From JBBBNV01 sp037137075 (GTDB taxonomy: Bacteria > Bacillota > Bacilli > Paenibacillales > NBRC-103111), in NCBI RefSeq assembly GCF_037137075.1, contig NZ_JBBBNV010000002.1, positions 1 to 64,000 of the forward strand: a stretch of 64,000 nt of DNA. The letters are read 5' to 3'. Shown here piece after piece: positions 24,491 to 33,515 of this stretch (positions are counted from its first letter, which is position 1; each line of letters opens with the position of its first letter). The notes under the pieces were generated by a model. The model did no database searches, was not told the origin of the DNA, and was given only the letters and a program-made list of their open reading frames with translations. The position numbers and the translations under genes are program-made.

Positions 24491-26002
24491 ATGAAACAAG
24501 GAAGATACAAGAAGCTTGTCCAAGCCGGGGTAATGCTTATCACCGTTGCATTAGCTGTTACCGCCTGCGGCGGAAAGGATCAAGCAGATTCTCAAGGCAG
24601 CGGCGATGCCGGCGCCAATTCGGGGCCGCTGCAGCTGTCAATGATGCTGCCGACCTACAATGCAGAGCAGATGCCTGCGGACAGCTCCGTGCTTGCGGCG
24701 CTTGAGGAAAAGACCAATACGAAGCTTACGGTATCGTGGGTGCCGTCCACGACCTACACGGATAAATTAAGCGCTACCGTGGCCTCCGGCGAGCTTCCGA
24801 AAACGTTTGTGGCGCTGGAGCCCAAAGCTTCCTTCATCGTGAACGCCGCTCGCAGCGGCATGTTCTGGGAAGTCGGCCCCTATCTGAAAAGCTATCCGAA
24901 CCTGAGCAAGATGTCGGATATCGTTCTGAAAAATGTCTCCATTGACGGCAAAGTATACGGCGTGTACCGTGAGCGCGATCTTGCCCGCTTCGGTTTGATG
25001 ATCCGTAAGGATTGGTTGACGAACCTTGGTCTTCAGGAGCCGAAAAACCTGGATGAGCTTTATACGGTACTGAAGGCATTCGCAACGGGAGACCCGGATA
25101 AGAACGGCAAACAGGATACACTCGGACTCGCCGTAGGCATGCAGGGCAGTAACATCGCCGGATTCAAAGACATCCTGGTCTATATGGGGGGGCCGAACGA
25201 GTGGGAGCTGAAGGACGGCAAGCTGGTGCCGGCGCATATGACGGAAGCCTACCTCGAAACGTTGAAGTTCTACAAGAAATTGTATGAAGAAAAAATCATC
25301 AATCAGGATTTCGCCATTGTGCAGGACGGCCGGGCTGTTATGTACAAGGGCCAGGCGGGACTTTGGATCGACAATATGCTGGATAGCAAAAATATCGAGG
25401 ACAATATAAAGAAGGTGGACCCGAATGCCAAGATTCAATTGCTGAATCGCATCTCAGGGCCGAAGGGCGAAAGAACACGCGCCGGGGCTGGCTTTTTGGG
25501 GATGTATGTGATCCCGAAAACGAGCGTGAAGACGGAAGCGGAGCTCAAGCAAATTCTCAGTTATTTCGATAAAGTATCCGGGAAGGATATCCAGAACATG
25601 ATGAAATACGGGATCGAAGGCAAGCAGTACACGATTGAGAATGGCAGCTATAAGCCTAATCCGGATCTCAAAATCAAATCGGAGATTACCGATGGCAACC
25701 AATTTATGATTTTGCAGGATCAAGTGGTGAACTACGGCACGGAGCTGGAGAAGCTCAGCACAAAGCTGTTCCAGGATAACGCTACATTCGCCGTGCCTAA
25801 TCCGGCTGCGTCGTTTATCTCCAACACGGAAACGGAGAAGGGGAAGGAGCTGTCGAAGATCATTTCGGATGCTACGGTGAAATTCATCATGGGTTCATTG
25901 AGTGACTCCGAGTGGAAGGCGACGGTGGATAAATGGCTGCAAAGCGGCGGAAGCAAAATTATGGAGGAGTTTAATGCCGAATACGCCAAAATAGCGAAAT
26001 AA
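24491..26002 (+). CDS. Sugar-binding lipoprotein (YtcQ/LplA-like)
   Basis: A 503-residue extracellular solute-binding protein. The lipobox VTACGG (Cys at residue 27) marks the lipid-anchored cleavage site, followed by a short Gly/Ser linker and a two-lobed binding fold of the size typical of LplA. It captures the substrate for the two upstream permeases. The ATG at 24491 follows AGGGAGG. Confidence 0.92.
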   Translation: MKQGRYKKLVQAGVMLITVALAVTACGGKDQADSQGSGDAGANSGPLQLSMMLPTYNAEQMPADSSVLAALEEKTNTKLTVSWVPSTTYTDKLSATVASGELPKTFVALEPKASFIVNAARSGMFWEVGPYLKSYPNLSKMSDIVLKNVSIDGKVYGVYRERDLARFGLMIRKDWLTNLGLQEPKNLDELYTVLKAFATGDPDKNGKQDTLGLAVGMQGSNIAGFKDILVYMGGPNEWELKDGKLVPAHMTEAYLETLKFYKKLYEEKIINQDFAIVQDGRAVMYKGQAGLWIDNMLDSKNIEDNIKKVDPNAKIQLLNRISGPKGERTRAGAGFLGMYVIPKTSVKTEAELKQILSYFDKVSGKDIQNMMKYGIEGKQYTIENGSYKPNPDLKIKSEITDGNQFMILQDQVVNYGTELEKLSTKLFQDNATFAVPNPAASFISNTETEKGKELSKIISDATVKFIMGSLSDSEWKATVDKWLQSGGSKIMEEFNAEYAKIAK

Positions 26003-26186
26003 TTAAAATACGGGCAAGAGGATATTGAACCTGTTTGCAGGCTTGGGTTGACGAGCAAGTGGAGGAAAGGCCGAAGCTTCGGTTAATGCGGTATCGATCG
26101 GCCATGCGCTGCTTAACTTGCAAAAGGATTTGTTCGGCAACGGCTGTTATGCTGATGCTCCGCAATGAAGTCATAGAATGACGTGT

Positions 26187-26240
26187 CCCCATAAGGAAAC
26201 AGTTTATGTTAGAATGCTGTTATCCTATGGGGATTTTTCC
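26187..26240 (+). terminator. Terminator of the importer operon
   Basis: CCCCATAAGGAAACAG pairs imperfectly with CTGTTATCCTATGGGG and is followed by ATTTTT. Bases 26003-26186 hold no gene I can support. Confidence 0.7.
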
Positions 26241-26262
26241 TATGTCTACGAATGACAACAAG

Positions 26263-26346
26263 CACAACGAATGACTATTTGGGGCTTATCGCCCAGTAAG
26301 CGATGACCGTCAGCCGACTGAGCAACAAGGGACTATCGACTGCAAT
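26263..26346 (+). promoter_or_regulatory. Paired GACTAT boxes upstream of the AraC regulator
   Basis: CAACGAATGACTATTTGG and GGGACTATCGACTGCAAT repeat the boxes at 22449-22520, with exactly 10 bp more between them. Autoregulation by the AraC protein is the simple reading. Confidence 0.55.
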
Positions 26347-26438
26347 TCGTGCCCGGCGGTATAGTGTGGTTAAGTGCAGCGCATTCATGTAAAATTGAGC
26401 TATGCTCTATGCTTAAGGAACATTGATTTGGAGGCTAT

Positions 26439-28706
26439 ATGCGATTTCGATCCCCTTCGTATCTAAAAAAGCTAATGCTGTTTTCCATTCTGATCGGGAC
26501 CCTGCCGGTTATTCTGCTGGGCACCTTTGCCTACTATAATTCCTCGCGGACCGTTCAAGAGAAAGTAAACGAGGGCAACAAGCAGCTCCTGCAGCAAATG
26601 CAGATGCGCGTCGAACAGACGCTTAAGACCATCGACAATTCGGCGACGCAGCTGCTGCAGCCGCCTGCCGTCACCAGAGCCTTCGATACAGCTATCACCA
26701 ATCAAGATTTCGAGATGGTGCATGAGCTGTATAAGGGCATTTCGATGATCCAGACCTACGAGCTGGGCATCAAGGATGTGTTCCTGTTCAGCTTGAACAA
26801 AAACTGGATCGTCACGAGCAGCGGGGTAAACGAATACAGCTCCCCGGAATTTAGACCGCAGCTTGAGGCATTTTCCCGTATTCCGGGCGGCTCCTTCTGG
26901 ACAAGCGGATCAGAGGAGGTGCCGGGTGCTTATCAGTCCATCTATTTTGTCAAGAAGTATCCCTTGAACGCGGTAAATCCAAAGGGCATCATTTGTGTCA
27001 TGCTATCGTCCGATGTCATGCGGGAGCTTGTGGCGAATCAGAACGGCAAGCTCGGCAGCACGATGATTCTGGATCATGCCGGTCATGTCATTGCTCATCG
27101 CGATCGCAGCCAGCTGGGGACCAGCATGTCTAATCAGCACTACCTGCAGCCTCTGCTCGAAACAAAGGAGGCCCTCGGCCAGTATGCAACCGAGCTGGAC
27201 GGCGAGGAGGTAACCATTACCTACAGGAAGTCCTCGTATAACGGTTGGAGCTATGTTTCAATCGCCTCTAACGAGCAAATGAATGAACAAAATAAGCTGA
27301 TCGGCTGGATTACACTTCTTGTGTGCCTGGGAATCCTGCTGGTTACACTGGTTTTGGCATGGTTCGGGTCGAAGAGGATGTACAGTCCGATCCGTTCCAT
27401 CTATGCCGCTCTCTCCAGCATTCCATCCGCAGGGAATGAAGAAGAAGCGAACGGCGAGCTTCAGGTCATCGGGGAACGCGTCGATTATTTGATAAAAAAT
27501 CAATCGCTCATTATGAATGAGCTGAAGGGACAGCAGGTGCAGCTGAAGGAATTTTTCATGCAAAAGCTGTTCAGCGGTACCATTCATCCGGCCGATTTCG
27601 AGGAAAAATTGAGCTTGTACGGCCTGGAAAAGCTTTGGCCCACTATGTGTGTAGTGGCTCTTCAAATCGATTCGCTGAAGGATACCCGCTTTGACGAGTC
27701 CAATCGGGATTTGCTTATGTTCGCGATTAATAATATCGTTGGGGAGCTTGTGCTGGCGGAGATGAGACTGGTGCCGATTGTCAAATCGGATTGTCAGGTG
27801 ACGCTGATCGGTTCCGTAAAAGAGGGGGCGGAATTCAAAGAGCATATCTTCACCCTATGCGATGAAATTCAAAAGGCTATCCATCAATATTTGGACATTA
27901 AAGTAAGCATTGGCATCAGCCGCCCCTTCAGCTTGTTAGCAGCGACCCAGCAGGCGCTTCACGAAGCGATGACCTCACTCAAGATCAGGGTAGGACTCGG
28001 GCAAGAATCGATTTTGTTTATCGAGGACGTGCAGCCGCAGAGGAGCAACCTGTCTATGTTTCCGCAGGGAGGGGAGCAGGCCTTATTCGATGCAATTCGG
28101 GCGGGGAGTCTGGATCAGGCGGAGCTGGCTTTGAAGCATTTGATCGGAGAGCTGTTCCAGCCGTCCGCGCAGCACAAGGACTATCAGCTGTCATTAATGC
28201 GGCTGCTGGTTGATTTGTTAAAGTTCGGACAGGAGCTGTCCATTCCTTTGGACCGGACTGCAGAGGACGAAGCCTCCTTAATCCAGTCGCTCTTTAAGCT
28301 GCGAAACGTAAAGGAGATGGAGAACTGGTTTGGCTCGATGTTTGTTCAGCCTTACCTTGAGGAGCTGGAGAATCGACGTGAAAGCCAGTTCAGGCATATT
28401 TCGGAAGCGGTTATCGACATGATTCACAGGGAATTCGATTCGGAGCTGACGCTCGAAATATGCTCTTCCCGTATCAATTACCATCCCCATTATGTGAGCC
28501 GTGTGTTCCGCCAGGAGACGGGCATCAATTTCGGCGATTATTTAATGCAGTACCGTATTGATACGGCAAAGAAATGGCTTAAGGAGTCCGATATGAAAAT
28601 TGCCGAGATCGCCGATCGGCTGCAGTACAACAACTCTGCGAACTTTATCCGATCCTTCCGAAAAATGATAGGCATGACACCGGGACAATACCGTGAAGAG
28701 GGGTAA
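26439..28706 (+). CDS. Membrane-bound AraC-family regulator (YtdP-like)
   Basis: A 755-residue regulator with a membrane helix at about 12-32, an extracellular Cache-type sensor (about 35-280), a second helix at about 285-308, a cytoplasmic linker domain and a C-terminal AraC HTH (about 655-755; CSSRINYHPHYVSRVFRQ and IADRLQYNNSANFIRSFRK). The architecture and length match YtdP of Bacillus subtilis, which lies next to the YtcQ transporter genes. It probably senses the sugar or the loaded binding protein outside and activates the importer operon. The ATG at 26439 follows TTGGAGGC. Confidence 0.9.
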   Translation: MRFRSPSYLKKLMLFSILIGTLPVILLGTFAYYNSSRTVQEKVNEGNKQLLQQMQMRVEQTLKTIDNSATQLLQPPAVTRAFDTAITNQDFEMVHELYKGISMIQTYELGIKDVFLFSLNKNWIVTSSGVNEYSSPEFRPQLEAFSRIPGGSFWTSGSEEVPGAYQSIYFVKKYPLNAVNPKGIICVMLSSDVMRELVANQNGKLGSTMILDHAGHVIAHRDRSQLGTSMSNQHYLQPLLETKEALGQYATELDGEEVTITYRKSSYNGWSYVSIASNEQMNEQNKLIGWITLLVCLGILLVTLVLAWFGSKRMYSPIRSIYAALSSIPSAGNEEEANGELQVIGERVDYLIKNQSLIMNELKGQQVQLKEFFMQKLFSGTIHPADFEEKLSLYGLEKLWPTMCVVALQIDSLKDTRFDESNRDLLMFAINNIVGELVLAEMRLVPIVKSDCQVTLIGSVKEGAEFKEHIFTLCDEIQKAIHQYLDIKVSIGISRPFSLLAATQQALHEAMTSLKIRVGLGQESILFIEDVQPQRSNLSMFPQGGEQALFDAIRAGSLDQAELALKHLIGELFQPSAQHKDYQLSLMRLLVDLLKFGQELSIPLDRTAEDEASLIQSLFKLRNVKEMENWFGSMFVQPYLEELENRRESQFRHISEAVIDMIHREFDSELTLEICSSRINYHPHYVSRVFRQETGINFGDYLMQYRIDTAKKWLKESDMKIAEIADRLQYNNSANFIRSFRKMIGMTPGQYREEG

Positions 28707-28729
28707 TACGGTCCATTTGCCGGGTATCA

Positions 28730-28780
28730 GGGAAGCGGTGGAGATTTAGAGAGCGGTGAGGAGTGCAAAGGGTGTCTTGA
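28730..28780 (+). pseudogene. cotJC: cotJC 3' tail fragment, copy 3
   Basis: About 50 bp beginning GGGAAGCGGTGGAGATTT, matching the last codons of copies 1 and 2 (the EAVEILKAEQ region) with deletions and a stop inside. It starts 24 bp after the AraC gene. Confidence 0.75.
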
Positions 28781-28783
28781 GCT

Positions 28784-28825
28784 TAAAAAGCGGGATGGCA
28801 GGACGGGAAGCCGTGCTGCTTTTTG
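28784..28825 (+). terminator. cotJC terminator, mutated copy
   Basis: GCAGGACGG-GAAG-CCGTGCTGC then TTTTT; one mismatch in the stem compared with the copy at 22254. It may now end the AraC regulator transcript. Confidence 0.65.
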
Positions 28826-28854
28826 CTGGTTGTTGAAGTTTTTTTTGCCGATGA

Positions 28855-28918
28855 TTCCGCACCGCGTGCAGCGCCCGGAACGCGGTGTTTCGCTGCATGA
28901 CGGCGGTCGGTCGACCAC
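28855..28918 (-). repeat. 63-bp dispersed repeat, copy B (inverted)
   Basis: The reverse complement begins GTGGTCGACCGACCGCCG and ends GCGGAA. Compared with copies A and C it differs mostly in the GC-rich half. Like copy A, it follows a cotJC terminator within about 30 bp, but in the opposite orientation. Confidence 0.8.
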
Positions 28919-29009
28919 ATAAAGTTTAGTGGAAAAATAAGGATGGGGGGCGGTTGAAATGTATACACCCGGTCGGATTTGGATAAAAATATGATCTAGC
29001 TGCCATCAA

Positions 29010-29024
29010 TGAGAATGATTATCA
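29010..29024. promoter_or_regulatory. Fur box
   Basis: TGAGAATGATTATCA matches the 7-1-7 Fur consensus TGATAATNATTATCA at all but one position. It lies 160 bp before a truncated AraC-type gene of the siderophore-regulator kind. Bases 29025-29185 show no gene. Confidence 0.8.
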
Positions 29025-29185
29025 TAAATGGAATGGGCGGAGATCAGCGATATGCCGGCATGCTCCAGCGCGCGAATCCTGGGTGTGCGTTTCTTTGCTG
29101 CAGGGGGAGCAGCTTGAGCCCTCTCTGCCTATGAATATTTTGCTGCAGTGTGATAAGCGGAGCGAGGAGAAAGGAAGAACGGGGA

Positions 29186-29380
29186 ATGAAGCTTAGCGAC
29201 CACATGATGCTGTGGAATCATGTGTTCATCCGGGTGATGGATGTGCGGCATGAGGTTATGGGGGCCGGGGAACAGCTGAGTTCTTACCGAATGCCCGCCA
29301 GTGCGTTTATTTATTCTGTCCGCGGCAGCGCTCAGATCAGGCTGGCTCGCAGGTTCTTGTCCGGCACAAACTGGAAATGA
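29186..29380 (+). pseudogene. Truncated Btr-like AraC regulator (N-terminal fragment)
   Basis: Sixty-four codons, with MLWNHVFIRVMDVRHEV and SSYRMPASAFIYSVRGSA, look like the N-terminal cupin-type part of AraC regulators that control siderophore uptake (Btr type, usually over 500 residues with a C-terminal siderophore-binding domain). Similarity ends at about QIRL, and a short unrelated tail follows. The Fur box upstream supports an iron-related origin. The rest of the gene, including the DNA-binding region, is absent. Confidence 0.6.
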
Positions 29381-29433
29381 GGCGGGTTTTCCGTTAGTCT
29401 AGAAGGATAAGAAATGAAGCGGAAGGGGAGCGA

Positions 29434-30183
29434 ATGTTGAAGCCGATATTGGAAGTGAATCATATGACCGGCGGTTACAGCCGGCAGCAGCCTGTCCTGC
29501 ACGATTTGTCGTTCCAGGTCCAGCCAGGAGAAATGGTGGGCCTGATCGGCTTGAACGGCGCGGGCAAAAGCACAACCATTAAGCATATCCTGGGGCTTAT
29601 GCTGCCCCATCAGGGTGAAATCCGCTTAAAGGGAAAGACGCTCTCCGAGTCGCGGGAGCAGTACCGCCAAACCTTCGCTTACGTCCCGGAGAGCCCTTTA
29701 TTATATGAGGAATTAACGGTGCAGGAGCATCTGGAGCTGACTGCCCGGGCGTACGGGTTGGAAACGTCCGCTTATATGGATCGGGTGAAGCCGCTGCTGG
29801 AGCAGTTTCAGATGGATAAGCTCACCGGGCGGATGGCGTCTCATTTATCCAAGGGGATGCGGCAAAAGGTTATGATTATGTGCGCCTTTCTGGTCCAGCC
29901 GGAGCTGTATATTATTGATGAGCCGTTTTTGGGGCTGGATCCGCTTAGTATGCGGGCTTTGCTTGATTTGATGGTCGTGGTGAAGGAGAGCGGCGCGGCG
30001 ATTCTCATTAGCTCGCATATTTTGGCCACGATTGAACGGTATTGCGACCGTTTTCTGGTGATGCATCAAGGGGCGTTAATTGTTTCGGGAACGGTCGAAA
30101 CGCTGCAGGAGGCTGCGGGAATGCCTTCCGCGCCGCTGGACGATGTATTCTGCCATTTGGTGACGAGGGACGGTTTGCGCTAA
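29434..30183 (+). CDS. ecsA: ABC transporter ATPase EcsA
   Basis: A 249-residue ATPase with Walker A GLNGAGKST (about residues 38-46), signature HLSKGMRQKV, Walker B LYIIDEP and the H-loop SSH. With EcsB it forms the EcsAB exporter, which in Bacillus and Staphylococcus affects secretion, competence and peptide export. The ATG at 29434 follows AAGGGGAG. Its stop overlaps the ecsB start (TAATG). Confidence 0.88.
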   Translation: MLKPILEVNHMTGGYSRQQPVLHDLSFQVQPGEMVGLIGLNGAGKSTTIKHILGLMLPHQGEIRLKGKTLSESREQYRQTFAYVPESPLLYEELTVQEHLELTARAYGLETSAYMDRVKPLLEQFQMDKLTGRMASHLSKGMRQKVMIMCAFLVQPELYIIDEPFLGLDPLSMRALLDLMVVVKESGAAILISSHILATIERYCDRFLVMHQGALIVSGTVETLQEAAGMPSAPLDDVFCHLVTRDGLR

Positions 30184-31364
30184 TGGATATGAAGGCAATG
30201 TATTCCCGCCGCTCGGCTCAATTTCTGAAAGAAATCCGGCCTTACCTTCATTACGCAATTCAGAGTGTTGTGCTGTCTCTGGTCGCGGTGTTTCTGCTGA
30301 GCTCCGTCGGCTATAAGGTGCTTTTGCAATCCGTGGATGAGCGGTTTCCCTGGCAGCCGCTGTGCACGGCCGCGATGCTGCTGCCGCTTGCCGGAGGGAG
30401 CATCCGAACGTATTTGCGGGAAGCGGATATGCTGTTTTTGCTGCCGTATGAGCGGGGGATGGCGTCTTATTTGCAAGCCGCTATGCGCAGAGCGATGCTG
30501 CTCCAATTCCTGCTCGTCATCGTAGTCTGGCTGCTTGTCTGGCCGCTGTATGCGAAAATGACGGGAGCCGGACTGCTCCATTTTGCTGGGCTGCTGCTTC
30601 TTTGGTGCCTCTTGAAATTTGTCCTGCTCACAGGCAAATGGACGGAGCTGCAGCTGTTGGAATCCGGAACCCGGCGCTGGTTTGCGCTGCTGCGCTGGGG
30701 TTTGGCCGGACTGGCGGCCTACGTGCTTCTGGCCTCCGGTTTGCTTCCGGGTTTATTCACTGTGTCCGCAGGCTCACTCCTATATCTCGGGCTTCTCCGG
30801 CTGCCCCGCAACTATACCGTCAACTGGAGCCTCCTCATGGATTGGGAGAAACGGCACCGCGCCAGGATATACCGGGTTCTGAACTGGTTTATCGATGTGC
30901 CGCAGGTGCAGGATAAAGCGAGAAATTTCCGCCTGCCGAGGACATGGCTTAAGGCAATCCCGTTCAGGCAGGACGCCTCCTACCATTACATGTATACGCT
31001 GGTGTGGCTCCGGTCCGAGCTGTTTGGCATTACACTCAGACTCACGCTGCTTGGTATGGTGCTGCTTGTGTTTATCCGCAACGATTGGGCGGCAGCGATC
31101 GTTTATATCGTGTTTGCGCTCTTCAGCGCGCTGCAGCTTTCCGAGCTGAAGCGCTATTACCGCGACCATATTTGGCATGCCATTTATCCGCTGCAGCAGG
31201 GCTTGTGGAAGCGGTCCGTCGGCACGGTTTGCTTTTGTATTCATCTGGGTGTGCTGCTGCTTCTGGCCATTCCGCTTGCAGCTCACTTGACGGAGCCATT
31301 GTGGGCAGCAGGCCTGCTCCTGACCAGTGCGATATTGTCCCGGTTATTTTACAGGTATCGTTAG
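30183..31364 (+). CDS. ecsB: ABC transporter permease EcsB
   Basis: A 393-residue polytopic membrane protein with about eight to ten hydrophobic helices in two groups separated by a charged loop (about residues 215-275), the layout and size of EcsB. The start at 30183 shares a base with the ecsA stop, so it is translationally coupled; the frame extends upstream inside ecsA but without a sensible start. Its C-terminus is hydrophobic and ends in RLFYRYR. Confidence 0.82.
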   Translation: MDMKAMYSRRSAQFLKEIRPYLHYAIQSVVLSLVAVFLLSSVGYKVLLQSVDERFPWQPLCTAAMLLPLAGGSIRTYLREADMLFLLPYERGMASYLQAAMRRAMLLQFLLVIVVWLLVWPLYAKMTGAGLLHFAGLLLLWCLLKFVLLTGKWTELQLLESGTRRWFALLRWGLAGLAAYVLLASGLLPGLFTVSAGSLLYLGLLRLPRNYTVNWSLLMDWEKRHRARIYRVLNWFIDVPQVQDKARNFRLPRTWLKAIPFRQDASYHYMYTLVWLRSELFGITLRLTLLGMVLLVFIRNDWAAAIVYIVFALFSALQLSELKRYYRDHIWHAIYPLQQGLWKRSVGTVCFCIHLGVLLLLAIPLAAHLTEPLWAAGLLLTSAILSRLFYRYR

Positions 31365-31572
31365 CTTCGGCCTCTGGCTATAGGTTCGCAGGCAGGTGCA
31401 GTATTCGCCCGCTGCGGGCAGGCGGCCTGGAGGCGCGGAATAACGGCTGAGTTTCCCGGCCGGGTTTCAAAAAAGTTTCAAACCGATGCGGTAAAATAGG
31501 ACTGGGCTTAGCGCATGGTATGCCCCTGAGCGGGGACCATGGATTATTTTCGAATAAAGGATGTCTGGACGT

Positions 31573-32241
31573 ATGCTGAAAAAACTGCTTTCTCTTGTTT
31601 GTATTGCTGCCAGAATTGTTATTGTACTGTATCCGACGGTGAAGGACCGCTACGAAATGTATGAGCAGCAGCAAATTTTGGCGCAGTGGGAGCACGATTT
31701 GCAGCGCTTGAATGACATTGCGCCTGAACCGGAGGCGACGGCGGATATCCGTCTTCCGTTGGCTGTAGAGACAGGTGCTCCGGCGGCAGCCGAGGAAGAG
31801 AAGCCGGCGGAGCCCCAGCCCCAGGACAGTCGGTTGAAAAATGTAGAAGGTGTCCTCAAGATTGACAAGATTAACCTGAATCTTCCGATTCTAACCGATG
31901 CCACAGTCAAAAATCTGCAGCTGTCTGTCGCCAGCATCGCCAACACCGGCAAGCCGGGTGAAATCGGGAATTACGCGATCGCCGGGCATCGGAATCTGAC
32001 CTACGGGAAAAACTTTAACCGGCTGGATGAGCTTTCCGTCGGGGACGTTATCGAGGTCGACACCAAGACCCGGCAGTACCGCTATCAGGTGGAGGAGAAG
32101 CAGTACGTTCTTCCTGAGGAGGTTTGGGTGCTGGAGGGAAACGGCAAGGATCGGAACATTGTGCTTGTGACATGCCATCCGATTGATACGGGAACACACC
32201 GGCTGATTGTCAAAGGTAAGCTGCTTGAAAACAAAGGCTGA
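31573..32241 (+). CDS. Class D-type sortase
   Basis: A 222-residue membrane-anchored transpeptidase. One N-terminal helix (about residues 4-20), a coiled and Pro/Glu-rich stalk (to about 90), then the sortase barrel with catalytic His in AGHRN (about 139), Cys in VTCHP (about 201) and Arg in HRLIVKG (about 210). The ATG at 31573 follows AAAGGATG; the ATG at 31561 has no site. It is next to a transglutaminase-like gene and an LPKTGE protein, so it probably anchors that adhesin to the wall, although class D enzymes often prefer LPNTA-type signals. Confidence 0.85.
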   Translation: MLKKLLSLVCIAARIVIVLYPTVKDRYEMYEQQQILAQWEHDLQRLNDIAPEPEATADIRLPLAVETGAPAAAEEEKPAEPQPQDSRLKNVEGVLKIDKINLNLPILTDATVKNLQLSVASIANTGKPGEIGNYAIAGHRNLTYGKNFNRLDELSVGDVIEVDTKTRQYRYQVEEKQYVLPEEVWVLEGNGKDRNIVLVTCHPIDTGTHRLIVKGKLLENKG

Positions 32242-32310
32242 AATTTTCATATACAAAATAGATACAGCTGTGATAACATCATAGCTATATAGATGGACCT
32301 CTATTTTCCA

Positions 32311-32400
32311 TCGACAAAGGCAAATTTAGCGAAAGCTAAAGACGCAAAGCTATAGGGTCTTCCTTAGTATTCGTACTAAGAAGATAGCCAGTTACCGAAA
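32311..32400 (+). promoter_or_regulatory. Cyclic di-GMP-I (GEMM) riboswitch
   Basis: The conserved core is visible in order: AAAGGCAAA, a TTTAGC-GAAA-GCTAAA hairpin with GNRA loop, GACGCAAAGCTATAGGGTC, a second long hairpin around TTAGTATTCGTACTAAG, then ATAGCCAGTTACCGAAA. The ribosome binding site GGAG follows at once, with no terminator between, so control is probably at translation initiation. It lies directly before the transglutaminase-like gene. Confidence 0.92.
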
Positions 32401-32412
32401 GGAGAATTTTTT

Positions 32413-33219
32413 ATGCACAAAATGTGTCGTTTTTTGATGATTTCTGTTCTCGCATTCATTTTATTTACAGCTGGGACAGCTTTTGCCAGTGATGAGCGGT
32501 CTGTCATTGACACCAGCTTGCTCCAGCAAGGAATTATCAAAATCAACTACACGAAGCAGGAAGACAAGCAGGCCATCGTCAAAATTACGAAGGACCAGGT
32601 TAATTTGGATTATATTCTGGTAGAGGGCGCCAGCTATCCGCTCCAATTGGGAAATGGCAGCTATACCGTTCTAGTCGCTGAGGAAGCAGGCGGCGGCAAA
32701 TATAAAGTCGTTGCTCAAGGCCAGGTTGATCTTGCGCTCGACAATCCGAATGAGGTTTATCTGCAATCGATTTCGCTGATTCATTGGGACAGCGACACGA
32801 AGGCTGTCGTCAAAGCGCAGGAGCTGACCCAGCAAGCAGTAACCGATGCGGACAAAACAGCGGCTATCTACTCGTTCTTGACCGAGAACTTTACTTATGA
32901 TGATGAGAAAGCGGCAGCAGTAAAGCCGGGCTTTATTCCGAATTTGGATGAAGCATATGACGCTTCCAAAGGAATCTGCTACGATTACGCAGCTACCTTT
33001 GCAGCCATGGCCAGAAGTGTCGGCCTGCCGACGAAGCTCGTGATGGGCTACCGCGCTGATACGCCGGATGTATACCACGCTTGGAATGAGGTTTATCTCC
33101 AGGAAACAGATGAATGGGTTATCATCGACACAACCTATGATGCGGCTCTGGTACAAAGCGGACAAGCTGCAGCCTTATTCAAAGCAGCAGCGGATTATAT
33201 CACGGTCAAAAGCTACTAA
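32413..33219 (+). CDS. Secreted transglutaminase-like protein
   Basis: A 268-residue secreted protein with a signal peptide (cleavage near AFASDE), a beta-rich N-terminal half and a C-terminal transglutaminase/protease-like core. The catalytic triad is Cys in KGICYDYA (about residue 189), His in YHAWNEVYL and Asp in IIDTTYD. Such domains act as cysteine proteases or protein cross-linkers. The ATG at 32413 follows GAAAGGAGAA and the c-di-GMP riboswitch, so synthesis should follow cellular c-di-GMP. Its neighbours, a sortase and a wall-anchored adhesin, point to cell-surface modification or controlled processing of the adhesin. Confidence 0.85.
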   Translation: MHKMCRFLMISVLAFILFTAGTAFASDERSVIDTSLLQQGIIKINYTKQEDKQAIVKITKDQVNLDYILVEGASYPLQLGNGSYTVLVAEEAGGGKYKVVAQGQVDLALDNPNEVYLQSISLIHWDSDTKAVVKAQELTQQAVTDADKTAAIYSFLTENFTYDDEKAAAVKPGFIPNLDEAYDASKGICYDYAATFAAMARSVGLPTKLVMGYRADTPDVYHAWNEVYLQETDEWVIIDTTYDAALVQSGQAAALFKAAADYITVKSY

Positions 33220-33259
33220 TAGCATACTTTACAAACAGAATATAAAGCTGTACTACGGA

Positions 33260-33300
33260 AGCCCCCTAATGTCATACATATGGCATTGGGGGCTTTTTTT
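33260..33300 (+). terminator. Terminator after transglutaminase-like gene
   Basis: GCCCCCTAATG pairs with CATTGGGGGC and a run of seven T follows. It separates the riboswitch-controlled gene from the adhesin gene. Confidence 0.85.
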
Positions 33301-33515
33301 CTTTTTATCTATGAAAATAGCGCGTACATCTTAAAAACCAACGGTGGTGATCGGAGAAAATTCGGGAAAACCAGACCTGGAGCGGTGTATAGGTTTTGTT
33401 TAGAAGGATGATTTACAATGTTTGGATAGCAGCAGTGTATCACTAGCTAACGAACCGATAGAGAGGGGAGTGTCCGTATAGAAATTACATACCGCCAAGG
33501 TACGGAGAGGAATTA

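Noticed and set aside
24767..25438. 223-codon minus-strand frame inside the sugar-binding lipoprotein gene
   Set aside because: Antisense shadow of a clear lipoprotein with lipobox; no start signal.
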